Source of the DNA: Marinobacter lutaoensis
Lineage (GTDB): Bacteria; Pseudomonadota; Gammaproteobacteria; Pseudomonadales; Oleiphilaceae
NCBI RefSeq assembly: GCF_001981305.1
Contig: NZ_MSCW01000007.1
Coordinates: 124,001 to 188,000 of the forward strand
Direction of reading: 5' to 3'
DNA: 64,000 bases
Positions 1-8,725 of the stretch are shown here, piece after piece. A program made the translations under genes and the position numbers. Position 1 is the first letter of the stretch. Every line of letters begins with the position of its first letter. The notes beneath the pieces are model-generated. The model had not been told where the DNA came from and did no database searches. It was given only the letters and a program-made list of their open reading frames with translations.

Positions 1-497
1 ACCACGGCAGGGACCCGGTCCTGGCCCAGGCCGGGCAGCTGCTCGCCCTCAGCGACTGGCAGGCCCCCGGCCAGCCGATGGCCATGGATCACCTGGCCCA
101 GTGGCTGCTGCTGCAGATCGTCAGCCGGCACGCCAGCGTCCAGCAGGCGCCGCCCGAGGTGACTGGACAGCTGTCACACCGCTACCGCCAGCAGTTGCAG
201 GAACGGATCGAGGCGGAACTGGCCCAGCCCTTGGCCCTCGCCGACATGGCCGGCTGGGTCAACCTGAGCCCCTACCACTTCGCCCGCCTGTTCCGCGCCA
301 CCTTTGGCTGCGCCCCCTACCAGTATGTGCAGGAACGGCGCCTGATCCGTGCCCGGGACCTGCTGCGCCAGCCCCGGCACAAAATCACCGCCATCGCCCT
401 GGCCTGCGGTTTCAATGACCCCAGCCAATTCAGCCGGGCCTTCAAGGCCCGGTTCGGGCTCACGCCGTCGGCGTACCGCAACCAAGCCCTTCGATAA
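1..497 (+). CDS. AraC-family transcriptional regulator, C-terminal part (5' truncated by window)
   Basis: The reading frame is open from base 3 to the TAA at 495-497, so the gene begins outside the window; the ATG at 78 is probably internal. The last ~100 residues form the double helix-turn-helix of AraC/XylS activators, seen as LADMAGWVNLSPYHFARLFR followed by the RRLIRARDLL and ITAIALACGFNDPSQFSRAF segments. Such proteins bind promoter DNA as activators. The effector-binding N-terminal domain is mostly missing here, so the ligand cannot be named. The next gene starts 18 bases downstream on the same strand. Confidence 0.9.
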   Translation, partial: HGRDPVLAQAGQLLALSDWQAPGQPMAMDHLAQWLLLQIVSRHASVQQAPPEVTGQLSHRYRQQLQERIEAELAQPLALADMAGWVNLSPYHFARLFRATFGCAPYQYVQERRLIRARDLLRQPRHKITAIALACGFNDPSQFSRAFKARFGLTPSAYRNQALR

Positions 498-515
498 CAG
501 GACAACGCCTTCGCC

Positions 516-1697
516 ATGATCCAGGCCCTTGCCGTATCCAACTACCGAAGCCTGAAGAACATCATCGTGCCCCTGGCCGGCCTCAACGTGGTGACCGGAC
601 CCAACGGCTGCGGCAAATCCAACCTCTACAAGGCCCTGCGGCTGCTGGCGGAAACGGCCAGTGGCAACCTGATCGCGTCCATCGCCCGGGAGGGCGGGCT
701 GGATCACACCTTCTGGGCTGGCCCCGAGACCTTCACCCGGGGCATGAGGGACGGCTCGGCGCCGGTTCAGGGCGGCGCCAGAAAAGAGAACACCCGGTTA
801 CAACTGGGTTTCGCGGGCGAGACATTCGGCTACGCGATCGCATTGGGCATGCCCTCGCCCCAGGGCTTTGCCGGCTACCAGGAGCCGTCGATGTTCCAGT
901 TCGACCCGGAAATCAAGCGGGAATGCATCTGGGCCGGAGCCGTCTGCCGGCCCAGCACCTGCCTGATCGACCGCGTGGGCCCGGTGGTGAAAGTGCGGGC
1001 CGGACGTTCGTGGCAAGTCTACAACGCCCACCTGAACAGCCACGACAGCATCCTGAGCGAAATCAGCGACCCGGTGGCCGTGCCGGAAGTACACGCCGTG
1101 CGCCAGATGATCCGCGACTGGCGCTTTTACGACCAGTTCCGGACCGACCCGCACTCCGCCATACGAACCCCACAGATCGGCACCCGCACGCCGGTGCTGG
1201 ACCACGACGGCCACAGCCTCGTCGCCGCCCTGCGCACCATCCATGAAATCGGTGACCGGGACGCCCTGCACCACACCATCGCCGACGCCTTTCCCGGCGC
1301 GACGATCCGGTTCGAGGCGGACACCGGTAACCGGCTCCGCCTGCAGTTCCTACAGGAAGGCCTGCTGCGCCCGCTAAGCCAGGCGGAACTCTCCGACGGA
1401 ACGCTGCGCTACCTGCTGCTGGTGGCGGCCCTGCTCACCCCCAGGCCGCCCTCCCTGCTGGTGCTGAACGAGCCCGAAACCAGCCTGCACCCCGACCTGC
1501 TGCCGGCGCTGGGGCGGCTGATTATCCGCGCCTCCCGGGAAACCCAAGTCTGGGTGGTCTCCCACGCACCCAGGCTGGTGGCGACCCTGGAACAGGCACA
1601 GGGCTGCCATTCGGTTGCGCTGAACAAAGAACTCGGGGAAACCGTCATCCCCGGCCAGGGCCTGCTGGATGCACCGCCCTGGCGGTGGCCGGATTGA
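516..1697 (+). CDS. AAA-family ATPase (RecF/SMC-like ABC ATPase fold), 393 aa
   Basis: A stand-alone ABC-type ATPase of the AAA_21/RecF-like group. Walker A is GPNGCGKSN near residues 28-36, a signature-like LSDGTLRYLLL lies near 292, Walker B is LLVLNEPETSLHP near 315 with Asn where Asp is usual, and the switch histidine is in VSHAPRLV near 348. Many relatives accompany a TOPRIM or HNH nuclease or an abortive-infection partner. No such partner is visible; the neighbours are an AraC regulator and, convergently, YqeY. The function is therefore unknown. The Asn in Walker B is worth noting, but the following Glu is kept. Confidence 0.8.
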   Translation: MIQALAVSNYRSLKNIIVPLAGLNVVTGPNGCGKSNLYKALRLLAETASGNLIASIAREGGLDHTFWAGPETFTRGMRDGSAPVQGGARKENTRLQLGFAGETFGYAIALGMPSPQGFAGYQEPSMFQFDPEIKRECIWAGAVCRPSTCLIDRVGPVVKVRAGRSWQVYNAHLNSHDSILSEISDPVAVPEVHAVRQMIRDWRFYDQFRTDPHSAIRTPQIGTRTPVLDHDGHSLVAALRTIHEIGDRDALHHTIADAFPGATIRFEADTGNRLRLQFLQEGLLRPLSQAELSDGTLRYLLLVAALLTPRPPSLLVLNEPETSLHPDLLPALGRLIIRASRETQVWVVSHAPRLVATLEQAQGCHSVALNKELGETVIPGQGLLDAPPWRWPD

Positions 1698-1718
1698 GCG
1701 TCGGCCCCCCGCCACCGA

Positions 1719-2174
1719 TCAGCCGGCCAGCGCGGCCTTGACCTTCTGGCTCAGCTGCCCCATATCGACGCGGCCCACCACCTGAGGCTTCAGCGCGGCC
1801 ATTACCCGCCCCATGTCCTGCATGCCCTGGGCGCCGGTGCTGCTGATCGCATCGCGGATCAGGGCGTCCAGCTCGTCGTCGCTGAGCGCGGCGGGCATGA
1901 ATTCTTCCAGAATCGCCATCTCCGCCCGCTCCTTGTCGGCCAGTTCGCTGCGGCCGGCGTCGTCGTACTGATGAGCCGCGTCACGGCGCTGCTTGATCAT
2001 TTTGTCGAGCACCTTCAGCACATCGTCGTCACCCAGCTCCCGGCGCTCGTCCACCTCAATCTGCTTGACCGCCGCCTGGGCCATGCGCAGGGTGCCCAGC
2101 CGGTCGCGGTCCTTGTTTCGCATGGCGTCTTTGACGGCGTTGCTCAGCCGCTCTTTGAGAGATGTATCTGCCAT
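1719..2174 (-). CDS. yqeY: GatB/YqeY domain protein
   Basis: 151 aa, the normal length for bacterial YqeY. The sequence starts with SLKERLSNAVKDAMRNKDRDRLGTLR in two recognisable blocks and continues with a GatB tail-like region (ALSDDELDALIRDAI, MGRVMAALKP). The family resembles the tRNA-binding tail domain of GatB, the amidotransferase subunit that makes Gln- or Asn-tRNA, and is often found beside rpsU/dnaG. Here it stands alone and converges on the AAA ATPase with a 21-base gap. Its precise role is not established. Confidence 0.9.
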   Translation of the reverse strand: MADTSLKERLSNAVKDAMRNKDRDRLGTLRMAQAAVKQIEVDERRELGDDDVLKVLDKMIKQRRDAAHQYDDAGRSELADKERAEMAILEEFMPAALSDDELDALIRDAISSTGAQGMQDMGRVMAALKPQVVGRVDMGQLSQKVKAALAG

Positions 2175-2338
2175 CGTTCGGCTCCTGTTCCAGTGAGTGT
2201 ATTGAAGGAAGGCGCATTTTAACCGGAGCGTGCCATTTGTGCCCGACCAGCCCCAGTCACGCCGTCAGGCCGTCAGGCAGAAACGCGGCTTGATGCCCAT
2301 ACACCAGATTTGACATTAACGCATTTCCATCAAAATTA

Positions 2339-2357
2339 GCGGTTATTCAGACCTTCC
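2339..2357 (-). repeat. Solo IS5-type terminal repeat (relic)
   Basis: Read on the minus strand this is GGAAGGTCTGAATAACCGC, identical over 19 bases to the left end of the complete IS5-family element at 8726. No transposase or opposite end is nearby. It is most simply the scar of a related element, or a terminal fragment left by deletion. It lies in the 209-base gap between yqeY and the downstream membrane protein gene, in which nothing else is recognised. Confidence 0.65.
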
Positions 2358-2383
2358 TGAACTGCCGCTTTTCGGGTGAAGGA

Positions 2384-2779
2384 CTAATCGAGCGCCCCGA
2401 GGTACCAGCCCGAAAAGAAAAATAGAAATCCCAGCACCAAAGTTGCGGTGTAAGGCACGATTCCCCATAGCTTGAGCGAACGAGGCAAGGGCTCAAGTTC
2501 GTCTCCCCATTCGGATTCTATCCGGGGGCCGATGCGCGGAAGGTGCCGAAAGACCAGAAAAGCGTATACGTCCAGGATTCTCAACCAGCGGCCAATAGGC
2601 CCGTTCCCCCAGATCCTGCGTCGAAAATCCAGCTCTTTGCCCGGCGTCGCGACTCGCCGCTCAATTTCCTCGATTTTCCCAAAAAACAAGGTGATCATTA
2701 AAAACACCAAAATAAGACCAGCAACCATGGAGGCGGCACCGATGATCGCAATCAAAGTCTCCAATTGCTTTTCACTCAT
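2384..2779 (-). CDS. Small membrane protein, candidate immunity protein of the PAAR effector
   Basis: 131 aa with two clear hydrophobic segments, residues ~6-32 and ~103-130, and a charged middle (FRRRIWGNGPIGRW). There is no recognised family. Its start codon lies inside the end of the upstream PAAR gene (8-base overlap), so the two are translationally coupled. Effector and immunity genes of type VI secretion are typically paired this way, and an integral membrane partner would suit a toxin that acts on the inner membrane. That function is inferred from position and topology only. Confidence 0.6.
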   Translation of the reverse strand: MSEKQLETLIAIIGAASMVAGLILVFLMITLFFGKIEEIERRVATPGKELDFRRRIWGNGPIGRWLRILDVYAFLVFRHLPRIGPRIESEWGDELEPLPRSLKLWGIVPYTATLVLGFLFFFSGWYLGALD

Positions 2780-4244
2780 GGATAACCTCCCGGATTTTCT
2801 CAGCTAGGCCCTCACCACCCACTCCACCAACATAGCTCCCAGCCGCTGCACCGATCCCACCGACGAGAACGACACAAGCAACTCCACCAGTGCCAGCGGA
2901 GGTAATTCCCAAAGCGACACACCCGGAATAAGCGCCCGCCCCAACGACTCCGCCAAAAACAGAGCCCGTTAACCTTCCACCCTCCCGATAAGCTACCACT
3001 TGGCACGCTTTGTCATCCCCCATCGTACAGGCCTCATGAATGTTCATGGCAGATAGGGTCGCATCCAGCGTAATCCCGAGGTAGCCAACGTTTCGGGCGT
3101 ACCGGGCGCCTTTTGCCAACCGCTCATAATGCGTGGCGTACCCCGGTATGTCGCCCACCCCGGCGGTTTTCCAGTGGTGGACAACGCTCTTGGAAGACAA
3201 TCCAAGAGCTCGTTTCAGCTTTGCGTCGTCGTCCAGCGACATGCCCTTTCGAGCCAGCCTGCCCAGGGAAAAATCCAGATTTTTGAACAGCGCCCGCCGT
3301 TTCTCGAAAAATTCCGGGTGGTTGAGGTGGCCATGCTTCCGGTAGCTGTCCTGATGAAGCCGCTCAATGTCTTTCAGGGTTCTTTCGATACTCTCGATCT
3401 GCCGGGAAACCATCACCGCACCGGCACCGAGGCCGGCGGAGCCTGTGGCTGTTACAGCTTCGAGCAAGTCATAGTATTTGACGATAAATTGCGCATCTTG
3501 CTGATCAAGCGTCCTTACTTGGGCGTTGACCTGAGCCGCCAGCGCCATCAAATCCGCCTCTATCTGGGTGCAAGCCAATCCCTCTGGATCGCCCAGTACC
3601 ACCATCTCGCCAGGCAAAACCTGATCACCGAGTCCCGGATTCAGCCGGTCGAAATTCGCCGGCTTTGCGGATGCGTCGCCATACAGGGCCGCGAGCAATG
3701 CCATCTTGCTCGTGGGCGCCTGGACGACATGATAGCCGGGCTCCGTCGTGCCTTGTTCCTGTTCAATGCCCGGACGAAGCCCAGATATACCGGACGCCGA
3801 AGATTCCGGTGCCGCCACGCTCTGGTCCGCGCTCTCGGACACATTTACACCAGATGACTCTGGTGAAGCCTGGCTAGTTTGCTCGGTATGAAGCGGGGCC
3901 ACTTGTGGGCCAGCCGGCACCGCTGCGGCTCCGGAAAACGCTGCCGGTGCGTGGGTATCACCAATCACCACGCTGCCACTGCCGATGGTGACGCCCCCGC
4001 AGGAAATGGCGCTGCCGGTTACGGCGGCCGGGATGCCATTGATCAGCACCGTGGCGGAACCTGCCGCGATGGCTCGTGGGTGGGGCGGGTGTTTGGGCTT
4101 GGAGTGGGGAGCGAGGGGATCGCCGACGCGGGCGACGGGTTTGCCGTCGATCAGGACATCGGGGGAACCGGCGATCACCGGTGTGGGCGGAAACCCGTGG
4201 TGGCCGGTTCCCATATCCCCCAACAACACAACATTTTTGCTCAT
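2772..4244 (-). CDS. PAAR-domain protein with C-terminal glycine-rich hydrophobic domain, candidate T6SS effector
   Basis: 490 aa. Residues ~1-100 are a PAAR domain (GTGHHGFPPTPVIAGSPDVL, then VTIGSGSVVIGDTHAPA), the cone that tips the VgrG spike of type VI secretion. A Pro/Ser-rich linker follows, then a LysM-like stretch (YHVVQAPTSK...LNPGLGDQVLPGEMVVL) near 165-215. A mainly helical region comes next, and residues ~420-480 are Gly/Ala-rich and hydrophobic with repeated GxxxG spacing. That tail could insert into membranes; no enzyme motif is seen. No vgrG, hcp or tss gene lies in the window, so it is an orphan cargo. The likely immunity gene overlaps its 3' end. Confidence 0.75.
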   Translation of the reverse strand: MSKNVVLLGDMGTGHHGFPPTPVIAGSPDVLIDGKPVARVGDPLAPHSKPKHPPHPRAIAAGSATVLINGIPAAVTGSAISCGGVTIGSGSVVIGDTHAPAAFSGAAAVPAGPQVAPLHTEQTSQASPESSGVNVSESADQSVAAPESSASGISGLRPGIEQEQGTTEPGYHVVQAPTSKMALLAALYGDASAKPANFDRLNPGLGDQVLPGEMVVLGDPEGLACTQIEADLMALAAQVNAQVRTLDQQDAQFIVKYYDLLEAVTATGSAGLGAGAVMVSRQIESIERTLKDIERLHQDSYRKHGHLNHPEFFEKRRALFKNLDFSLGRLARKGMSLDDDAKLKRALGLSSKSVVHHWKTAGVGDIPGYATHYERLAKGARYARNVGYLGITLDATLSAMNIHEACTMGDDKACQVVAYREGGRLTGSVFGGVVGAGAYSGCVALGITSAGTGGVACVVLVGGIGAAAGSYVGGVGGEGLAEKIREVIHE

Positions 4245-4345
4245 TCCTTGGCTCCTTCTGTCCCTGAAGAATTGTTCAGATTTTTATCGGGCGCCGTCAT
4301 TGGCTGCCGATGGCCATGTTACCCAAAGCCTGGGCAATTCCCAAG

Positions 4346-6118
4346 CTACAACGCATGCGCCTTCCGGTACGGCCCCTGATAATCAAACACCCGTGCCTGC
4401 ACCTGCCAATAACGTTTGTTGTGCTTACGGGCGATGACAAAATCCGGCGCCGGCAACAAGGCTTGCGCCGCCAGCACCTGCGCCACCCCAGTAAAGGTTT
4501 TCGGCGCCTGGCCCCCGGCAAAGCGGCGGCCAAACAGCTTGTTGAACACAGCACGCTGGCCAGGTTTGCTGAAATCGAACGTTTCCCGCAACTCCTCCCC
4601 GTCTTCGCCGTGATAGGTGAGTTTCAGCGTGCTGCCCTCCCCGCTCAGCGAGAGGCCCGCGCAGCGGATCACCATCGCGTCCTTGAGTTGCAGGGCCTCC
4701 CTGAGCTGGTCGTCCGGATCGATGATGGCCTGCTGACAGTGCCCGCAGGTGCGAGCCGCGATGTCGTTCTCGCCACCGCAGTGCGGGCACTCTTTGAACC
4801 GGAAACGGTAGTCGCACTGTTGCGGGCGGCCGTTGTGCCCGGCGGCATCCTCCCCTTCCGCCGGCGCCAGCAGGCCCTGGCAACGGCGGCCGTAATGCTC
4901 GATCACACGGCCGTCGCTGTCGGTCTTGCCCCAAAAAATATTGGCAAAGCCACAGTCCGGGCAGAACACCTGCACCGGCTCGCTGTCGGGGTCGGGTTTC
5001 GGCTCCCCCACCTCCGGGTGGTGCAGATTCATACGATTGCCCGCGTAATCGATCACCAGGCAGTCTCGCTTGCCCTCGCTCAGGCGCAGGCCGCGCCCCA
5101 CCATCTGCTGATACAGGCTGACCGACTGGGTCGGCCGCAGAATGGCGATCAGATCCACGTGAGGCGCATCAAAGCCGGTGGTCAGCACCGACACATTGAC
5201 CAGATACTTCAGTTGCCGCTGCTTGAACCGCCGGATCATCGACGCCCGCGCCTTCTGATCGGTCGCGCCGGTCACCAGCGCGGTTTCCGGTGCCGGCAGA
5301 TACCCGGTGATCTCCCGCGCATGATCCACCGTGGCCGCGAAAATCATCACCCCCTGGCGCTGGGTGGCCAGCTCCATCACCTGCTCGATGATCGCCCGGG
5401 TCACCCGCCGGTGTTTGCTCAGCAGCGCGTTGACGTCCTTCTCGGCGTACTCGCCAAACCGGTCCCGGGCCAGCGCGGAGAAATCGTAGTGCGCCACCGC
5501 CGCGTCCACCCGCTCAGGCCGGGTAAGATAGCCCCGGCTGATCATGTAGCTCAGCGGCAGTTCGTAAATGCAGTGCTGAAAAGGCGTGTCCTCATCGCCT
5601 CGGACAAAGCCCCGGTAGTGGTAACGGTAGATCCAGCCCATACCGAGGCGGTAGGGGGTGGCGGTGAGGCCCAACACCTTCAGGGCCGGGTTCTGCTGCC
5701 GAAGCCGCTCAATGATTCGCTGATACTGACTGTCTTCCTCACCGCTGACCCGGTGACACTCATCAACGATGACCAACGAATACTCGTCCCGGAACTGATC
5801 CAGATTCGCCGCAACCGACTGCACGCTGGCGAAGGTGACCGGATGCCGGCTCTCCTTGCGGTTCAGGCCGGCGGAGAAGATGCCGCCGGTCAGCCCGTAA
5901 CTCTGGTACTTGGCGTGGTTCTGCTCCACCAGCTCCTTGACGTGCGTCAGCACCAGAATCCGGCGCCGGGCCAAGCGGGCCAGCTCGGCAATGACCAGAC
6001 TCTTACCCGCCCCCGTGGGCAGCACGATGACGGCGGATTCGTCAGATTGGCGAAAATGCCGCAGCGTGGCCTCGACGGCTTCCTGCTGGTAGGGACGGAG
6101 CTTGAAGGGCGCGTTCAT
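4346..6118 (-). CDS. DEAD/DEAH-box (SF2) helicase with C-terminal zinc ribbons
   Basis: About 590 aa from the ATG at 6118, the start that gives the family N-terminus ([13 protein letters not shown], a Q-like motif). The frame stays open upstream to 6349. Motif I is LPTGAGKS (residues 33-40), motif II is VDECH, motif III is GLTATPYR, and motif VI is [15 protein letters not shown]. Two cysteine clusters follow the helicase core: a CPDC pair, then CPHC...CGHC. The family unwinds nucleic acid with ATP, and members often belong to defence or repair sets. No obvious partner is adjacent. The upstream start at 6208 has a possible AGAGGA ribosome site and cannot be excluded. Confidence 0.85.
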   Translation of the reverse strand: MNAPFKLRPYQQEAVEATLRHFRQSDESAVIVLPTGAGKSLVIAELARLARRRILVLTHVKELVEQNHAKYQSYGLTGGIFSAGLNRKESRHPVTFASVQSVAANLDQFRDEYSLVIVDECHRVSGEEDSQYQRIIERLRQQNPALKVLGLTATPYRLGMGWIYRYHYRGFVRGDEDTPFQHCIYELPLSYMISRGYLTRPERVDAAVAHYDFSALARDRFGEYAEKDVNALLSKHRRVTRAIIEQVMELATQRQGVMIFAATVDHAREITGYLPAPETALVTGATDQKARASMIRRFKQRQLKYLVNVSVLTTGFDAPHVDLIAILRPTQSVSLYQQMVGRGLRLSEGKRDCLVIDYAGNRMNLHHPEVGEPKPDPDSEPVQVFCPDCGFANIFWGKTDSDGRVIEHYGRRCQGLLAPAEGEDAAGHNGRPQQCDYRFRFKECPHCGGENDIAARTCGHCQQAIIDPDDQLREALQLKDAMVIRCAGLSLSGEGSTLKLTYHGEDGEELRETFDFSKPGQRAVFNKLFGRRFAGGQAPKTFTGVAQVLAAQALLPAPDFVIARKHNKRYWQVQARVFDYQGPYRKAHAL

Positions 6119-6381
6119 CGGACGGGCATCAATCGCACACGAAACCGGACCACCGGGTTCTTTTCGATTGGCATTCGCAGTTCTCTTCCAGGTTTCAACG
6201 GCTCGCATTATATCCGCATCCTCTGGCCTTCTCCCGCCCCAGCGGTCATCGTACAGCGGGTTGATTGAGCGGGAGGTGATAGAGAAGTAGCCCGATGCCC
6301 CCAACAAACTAATTGTTGCTGCGACGGTATCCCTAAAGTTCGACCTCAAGTGTTTTTTAACAGGTCAGTGACCGGCAAGAA

Positions 6382-6897
6382 CTATTTGTGTGGGGGCTTC
6401 TGTCCAGCCTTGATTGCCTCATACACCCCACACAACGTGTGCTTCTCTCGAATCACTCTAGGCTCACGGCTCCCCATAGCTGCGACTGTAGCCGCATTGC
6501 AGGCCTGTCTCGCGGACTCCAACTCCGTACTCCCCGATGCAACTCCCACACGGGCAACCGTCGGCTTAAACGACATGGAAGCGTTGCAGTACATGTTTCG
6601 GAGCTTGCCGTGCCTGGGGTTCTGGTCTGGTCCTTTTGATAATTCAGAGCAGAGCACGCCGAACAACTTTTTTGCTGCCAGCGTGCACTTGGAAAAAGCC
6701 TGCAGATCATTCTTCCGGTCACTGCACACACTCTGATCCCGGACTCGCCAAAGGTGGTGCTGGAAGGCAACTTTTTCACCCTCGTATTCAATCTCGACCG
6801 GCGTAATCTGCGTGTTGTGTGACTCGGACAAATGCTGTTGCACGCCCGCCTGAACCGTATGCAGGTACGCAGAAAACAAGTAAGAAATCGGGTCCAA
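6382..6897 (-). CDS. Hypothetical protein, 171 aa, downstream of NERD gene
   Basis: Not recognised. The protein is soluble, lacks a signal peptide or membrane segment, and has six scattered cysteines. It begins 6 bases after the NERD gene stops, so the two are probably co-transcribed. Composition is less GC-rich than the core genes around it. The decayed second NERD copy at 11.6-11.9 kb shows no counterpart of this gene. It may be a partner of the NERD protein, but nothing in the sequence says what it does. Confidence 0.6.
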   Translation of the reverse strand: MDPISYLFSAYLHTVQAGVQQHLSESHNTQITPVEIEYEGEKVAFQHHLWRVRDQSVCSDRKNDLQAFSKCTLAAKKLFGVLCSELSKGPDQNPRHGKLRNMYCNASMSFKPTVARVGVASGSTELESARQACNAATVAAMGSREPRVIREKHTLCGVYEAIKAGQKPPHK

Positions 6898-6903
6898 ATC
6901 GTG

Positions 6904-7686
6904 TTACTCCAATTCGATGTTTAGTACACCACGACACACCGGGAATGCCTTACACCCCCAAAACGCCTTCCCGGCATTCGCCCCACGCTTCACCACCCGC
7001 CGAATCATCTCACCTTGGCATTTCGGGCAACGGGGCTCACGCTCCTTCTGCGCCACAATCTGTTTTACGTGCGCCGCGTGTTGCCGGTGGTTCTTGAAAG
7101 TTGCCGCCAGCCGGCCGGACTGAATGGTGTCGATGATGGTCTGTACTTCTGTCTCTGAGAGCCGCTCTTCGGTGTGGGATTGGATGAACCGAATATATCC
7201 CCGGCCGTAGGTCACGTTCTCCGGCATGGGGGTCTTGAAAGTCGCCTCCCCCACGAACACCACCACCGAGTGTATCTGCTGATCATCGAGGCCTAGGAGG
7301 CTTTGCAGCGTTTTCACGTGTTTGTAATTCTGATGCAGCGGGTTCTGGAACTTCTGAGAATGTTTGAAGATTTTTTGCGTCCAGTACCGCTGCCGGGCGT
7401 CGCCGAAAATCCAGCCCTTCATGTTTTTCGTTTCCACCACGAACACGCCGTACCGGGACACAATGATGTGATCGATCTGTGTGGTGCCGTCGGCTGTTGG
7501 GAGGGTGACGTTTTTGATGAGGTGGTAACGGGATTTGTCCAGAAAGAGCCTGGCCGCCAAATTGACAACGGCCTCCCCGACTTTGCCTTTGAACCAGGGC
7601 GAATTGAAAACAGCCCCGGCGATGGCCAGGGGGATCAGGTACCAGAGCGCGGTATAGAGCGGTTGCAGTATCGCTGAGTAGTCCAT
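6904..7686 (-). CDS. NERD-domain protein with topoisomerase-type zinc finger
   Basis: 260 aa. Residues ~8-28 are a membrane-anchoring hydrophobic stretch (ALWYLIPLAIAGAVF). A NERD (nuclease-related) domain follows, with the restriction-endonuclease-like D...ExK arrangement in IDHIIVSRYGVFVVETKNMK (D72, E85, K87). The C-terminus carries a topoisomerase-like zinc finger, CPKC near 215 and CKAFPVC near 245. The family is predicted to act on DNA and is common in mobile or accessory regions; its activity here is inferred. A decayed paralogue lies 4.2 kb to the right in the same orientation. Confidence 0.85.
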   Translation of the reverse strand: MDYSAILQPLYTALWYLIPLAIAGAVFNSPWFKGKVGEAVVNLAARLFLDKSRYHLIKNVTLPTADGTTQIDHIIVSRYGVFVVETKNMKGWIFGDARQRYWTQKIFKHSQKFQNPLHQNYKHVKTLQSLLGLDDQQIHSVVVFVGEATFKTPMPENVTYGRGYIRFIQSHTEERLSETEVQTIIDTIQSGRLAATFKNHRQHAAHVKQIVAQKEREPRCPKCQGEMIRRVVKRGANAGKAFWGCKAFPVCRGVLNIELE

Positions 7687-8224
7687 CCGTTGTCCTTAAC
7701 AGGGAAGCACTTCGCGTGGTTAAGGCTCAAAACTACCTTACGGTTCCAGATCCCGCCTAGCCTCGCTTCGTAAAAAAGCGTAAAACCTGCCAATGAAAAC
7801 GCGCCGGAGAATTTCCCAGTTGCACAACGGAACTTGTTGGCAAACACCCGTCGTTGTATCGTCCTATTCGTCGCTCAGGAAGAGCCATGATTTCAGGGAA
7901 TGAAACAATGAATTCGGATCAACGAGAACACATATCCGCCGAATTTTTTCTGGGGCGAAGGAACAACATCGCCTGAATCCGTAAACCAAGGCATGACTAT
8001 CATTGCCTACGAGGCACCGGAAGCAGCGCAAAGTTGCTCAGCGGCAATGGATCTCGTCCCTCGCCCCGCCTCCGGCCGACCAGGCAGCACGTACATCATT
8101 CAGCAAGTCGCAAAGATTGGAAAGAGAATTGTCTCCGGTGACACACAGATCTACGAAACTTGCCGCCAACGCGTTGCCATCAATTTTCGAAACTAAATGG
8201 AAATGGCAAAACAAGGATTGTGAT
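7687..8224 (+). other. 538-base gap upstream of two divergent genes
   Basis: No gene is supported here. The first ~110 bases (7681-7795) are similar to the region upstream of the decayed NERD copy at 11919-12030: both start with the shared block TCCTTAACAGGG and contain a TAGCCTC...TTCGTAAAAAA...CGTAAAA block. They therefore look like a duplicated promoter region. The rest (7796-8224) has short open frames without family resemblance, and the frame running into the lipoprotein gene from 8003 has no recognisable coding content. Confidence 0.5.
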
Positions 8225-8725
8225 ATGACGAAAATCGCCCTGCTAATCGGTTTGGCCATCGCCACTCTCTCAGCATGCGCCCAAACCGATCACTACATAG
8301 CAGCCGCCTATTCTGGCATGAAGTTCCAGGTACCCGGATCACCCGTTATTGTCGGGTCGCTGGGTGCGAACAACGACATTCTGTTGATTAAGTATTCCAA
8401 CAATGTTGGCGAACGGTACATCAGTTTTGGTACTGAAAATACGCTGGATACCGGCGGCTGCGGATGGCCTGACTTTTTCGAAGCAACGCTATCGGCAAAC
8501 CAAGATTACGGCTGTGATCGGGCCAGCGTTGAGTCTTTCAAGAGTGTGTTTGTTCGGGGTGCGGATACGGGGGTCTGGAAGGTCTCGGATAGAGTTTATT
8601 ACTACTTCCTGTCTGACCAAGAACCATCATTTGTTTTCTTTCAGTCCGACAACGGTAACCTGATCAAATTGGAATCGGACTTTCTTGATTCTGATGGTTT
8701 CCGGCGGGTGCTGGGGGATCTCTAG
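8225..8725 (+). CDS. Hypothetical lipoprotein, 166 aa
   Basis: The ATG at 8225 is preceded by AAGGAT and gives a lipoprotein signal peptide, MTKIALLIGLAIATLSACAQ, with an LSAC lipobox that places the mature N-terminal Cys at residue 18. The rest is a small soluble domain with several cysteines and aromatics and has no recognised family. The stop codon TAG (8723-8725) abuts the left end of the IS5-family element, whose target was apparently this very stop codon, so the protein is intact. Confidence 0.65.
   Translation: MTKIALLIGLAIATLSACAQTDHYIAAAYSGMKFQVPGSPVIVGSLGANNDILLIKYSNNVGERYISFGTENTLDTGGCGWPDFFEATLSANQDYGCDRASVESFKSVFVRGADTGVWKVSDRVYYYFLSDQEPSFVFFQSDNGNLIKLESDFLDSDGFRRVLGDL

Noticed and set aside
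4310..6268. Plus-strand open frame of 652 codons opposite the helicase
   Set aside because: Antisense to a gene with all helicase motifs intact; nothing supports expression.
8003..8224. N-terminal extension of the lipoprotein frame
   Set aside because: The 74 upstream codons have no homology, and the lipoprotein signal peptide and AAGGAT site point to 8225 as the start.
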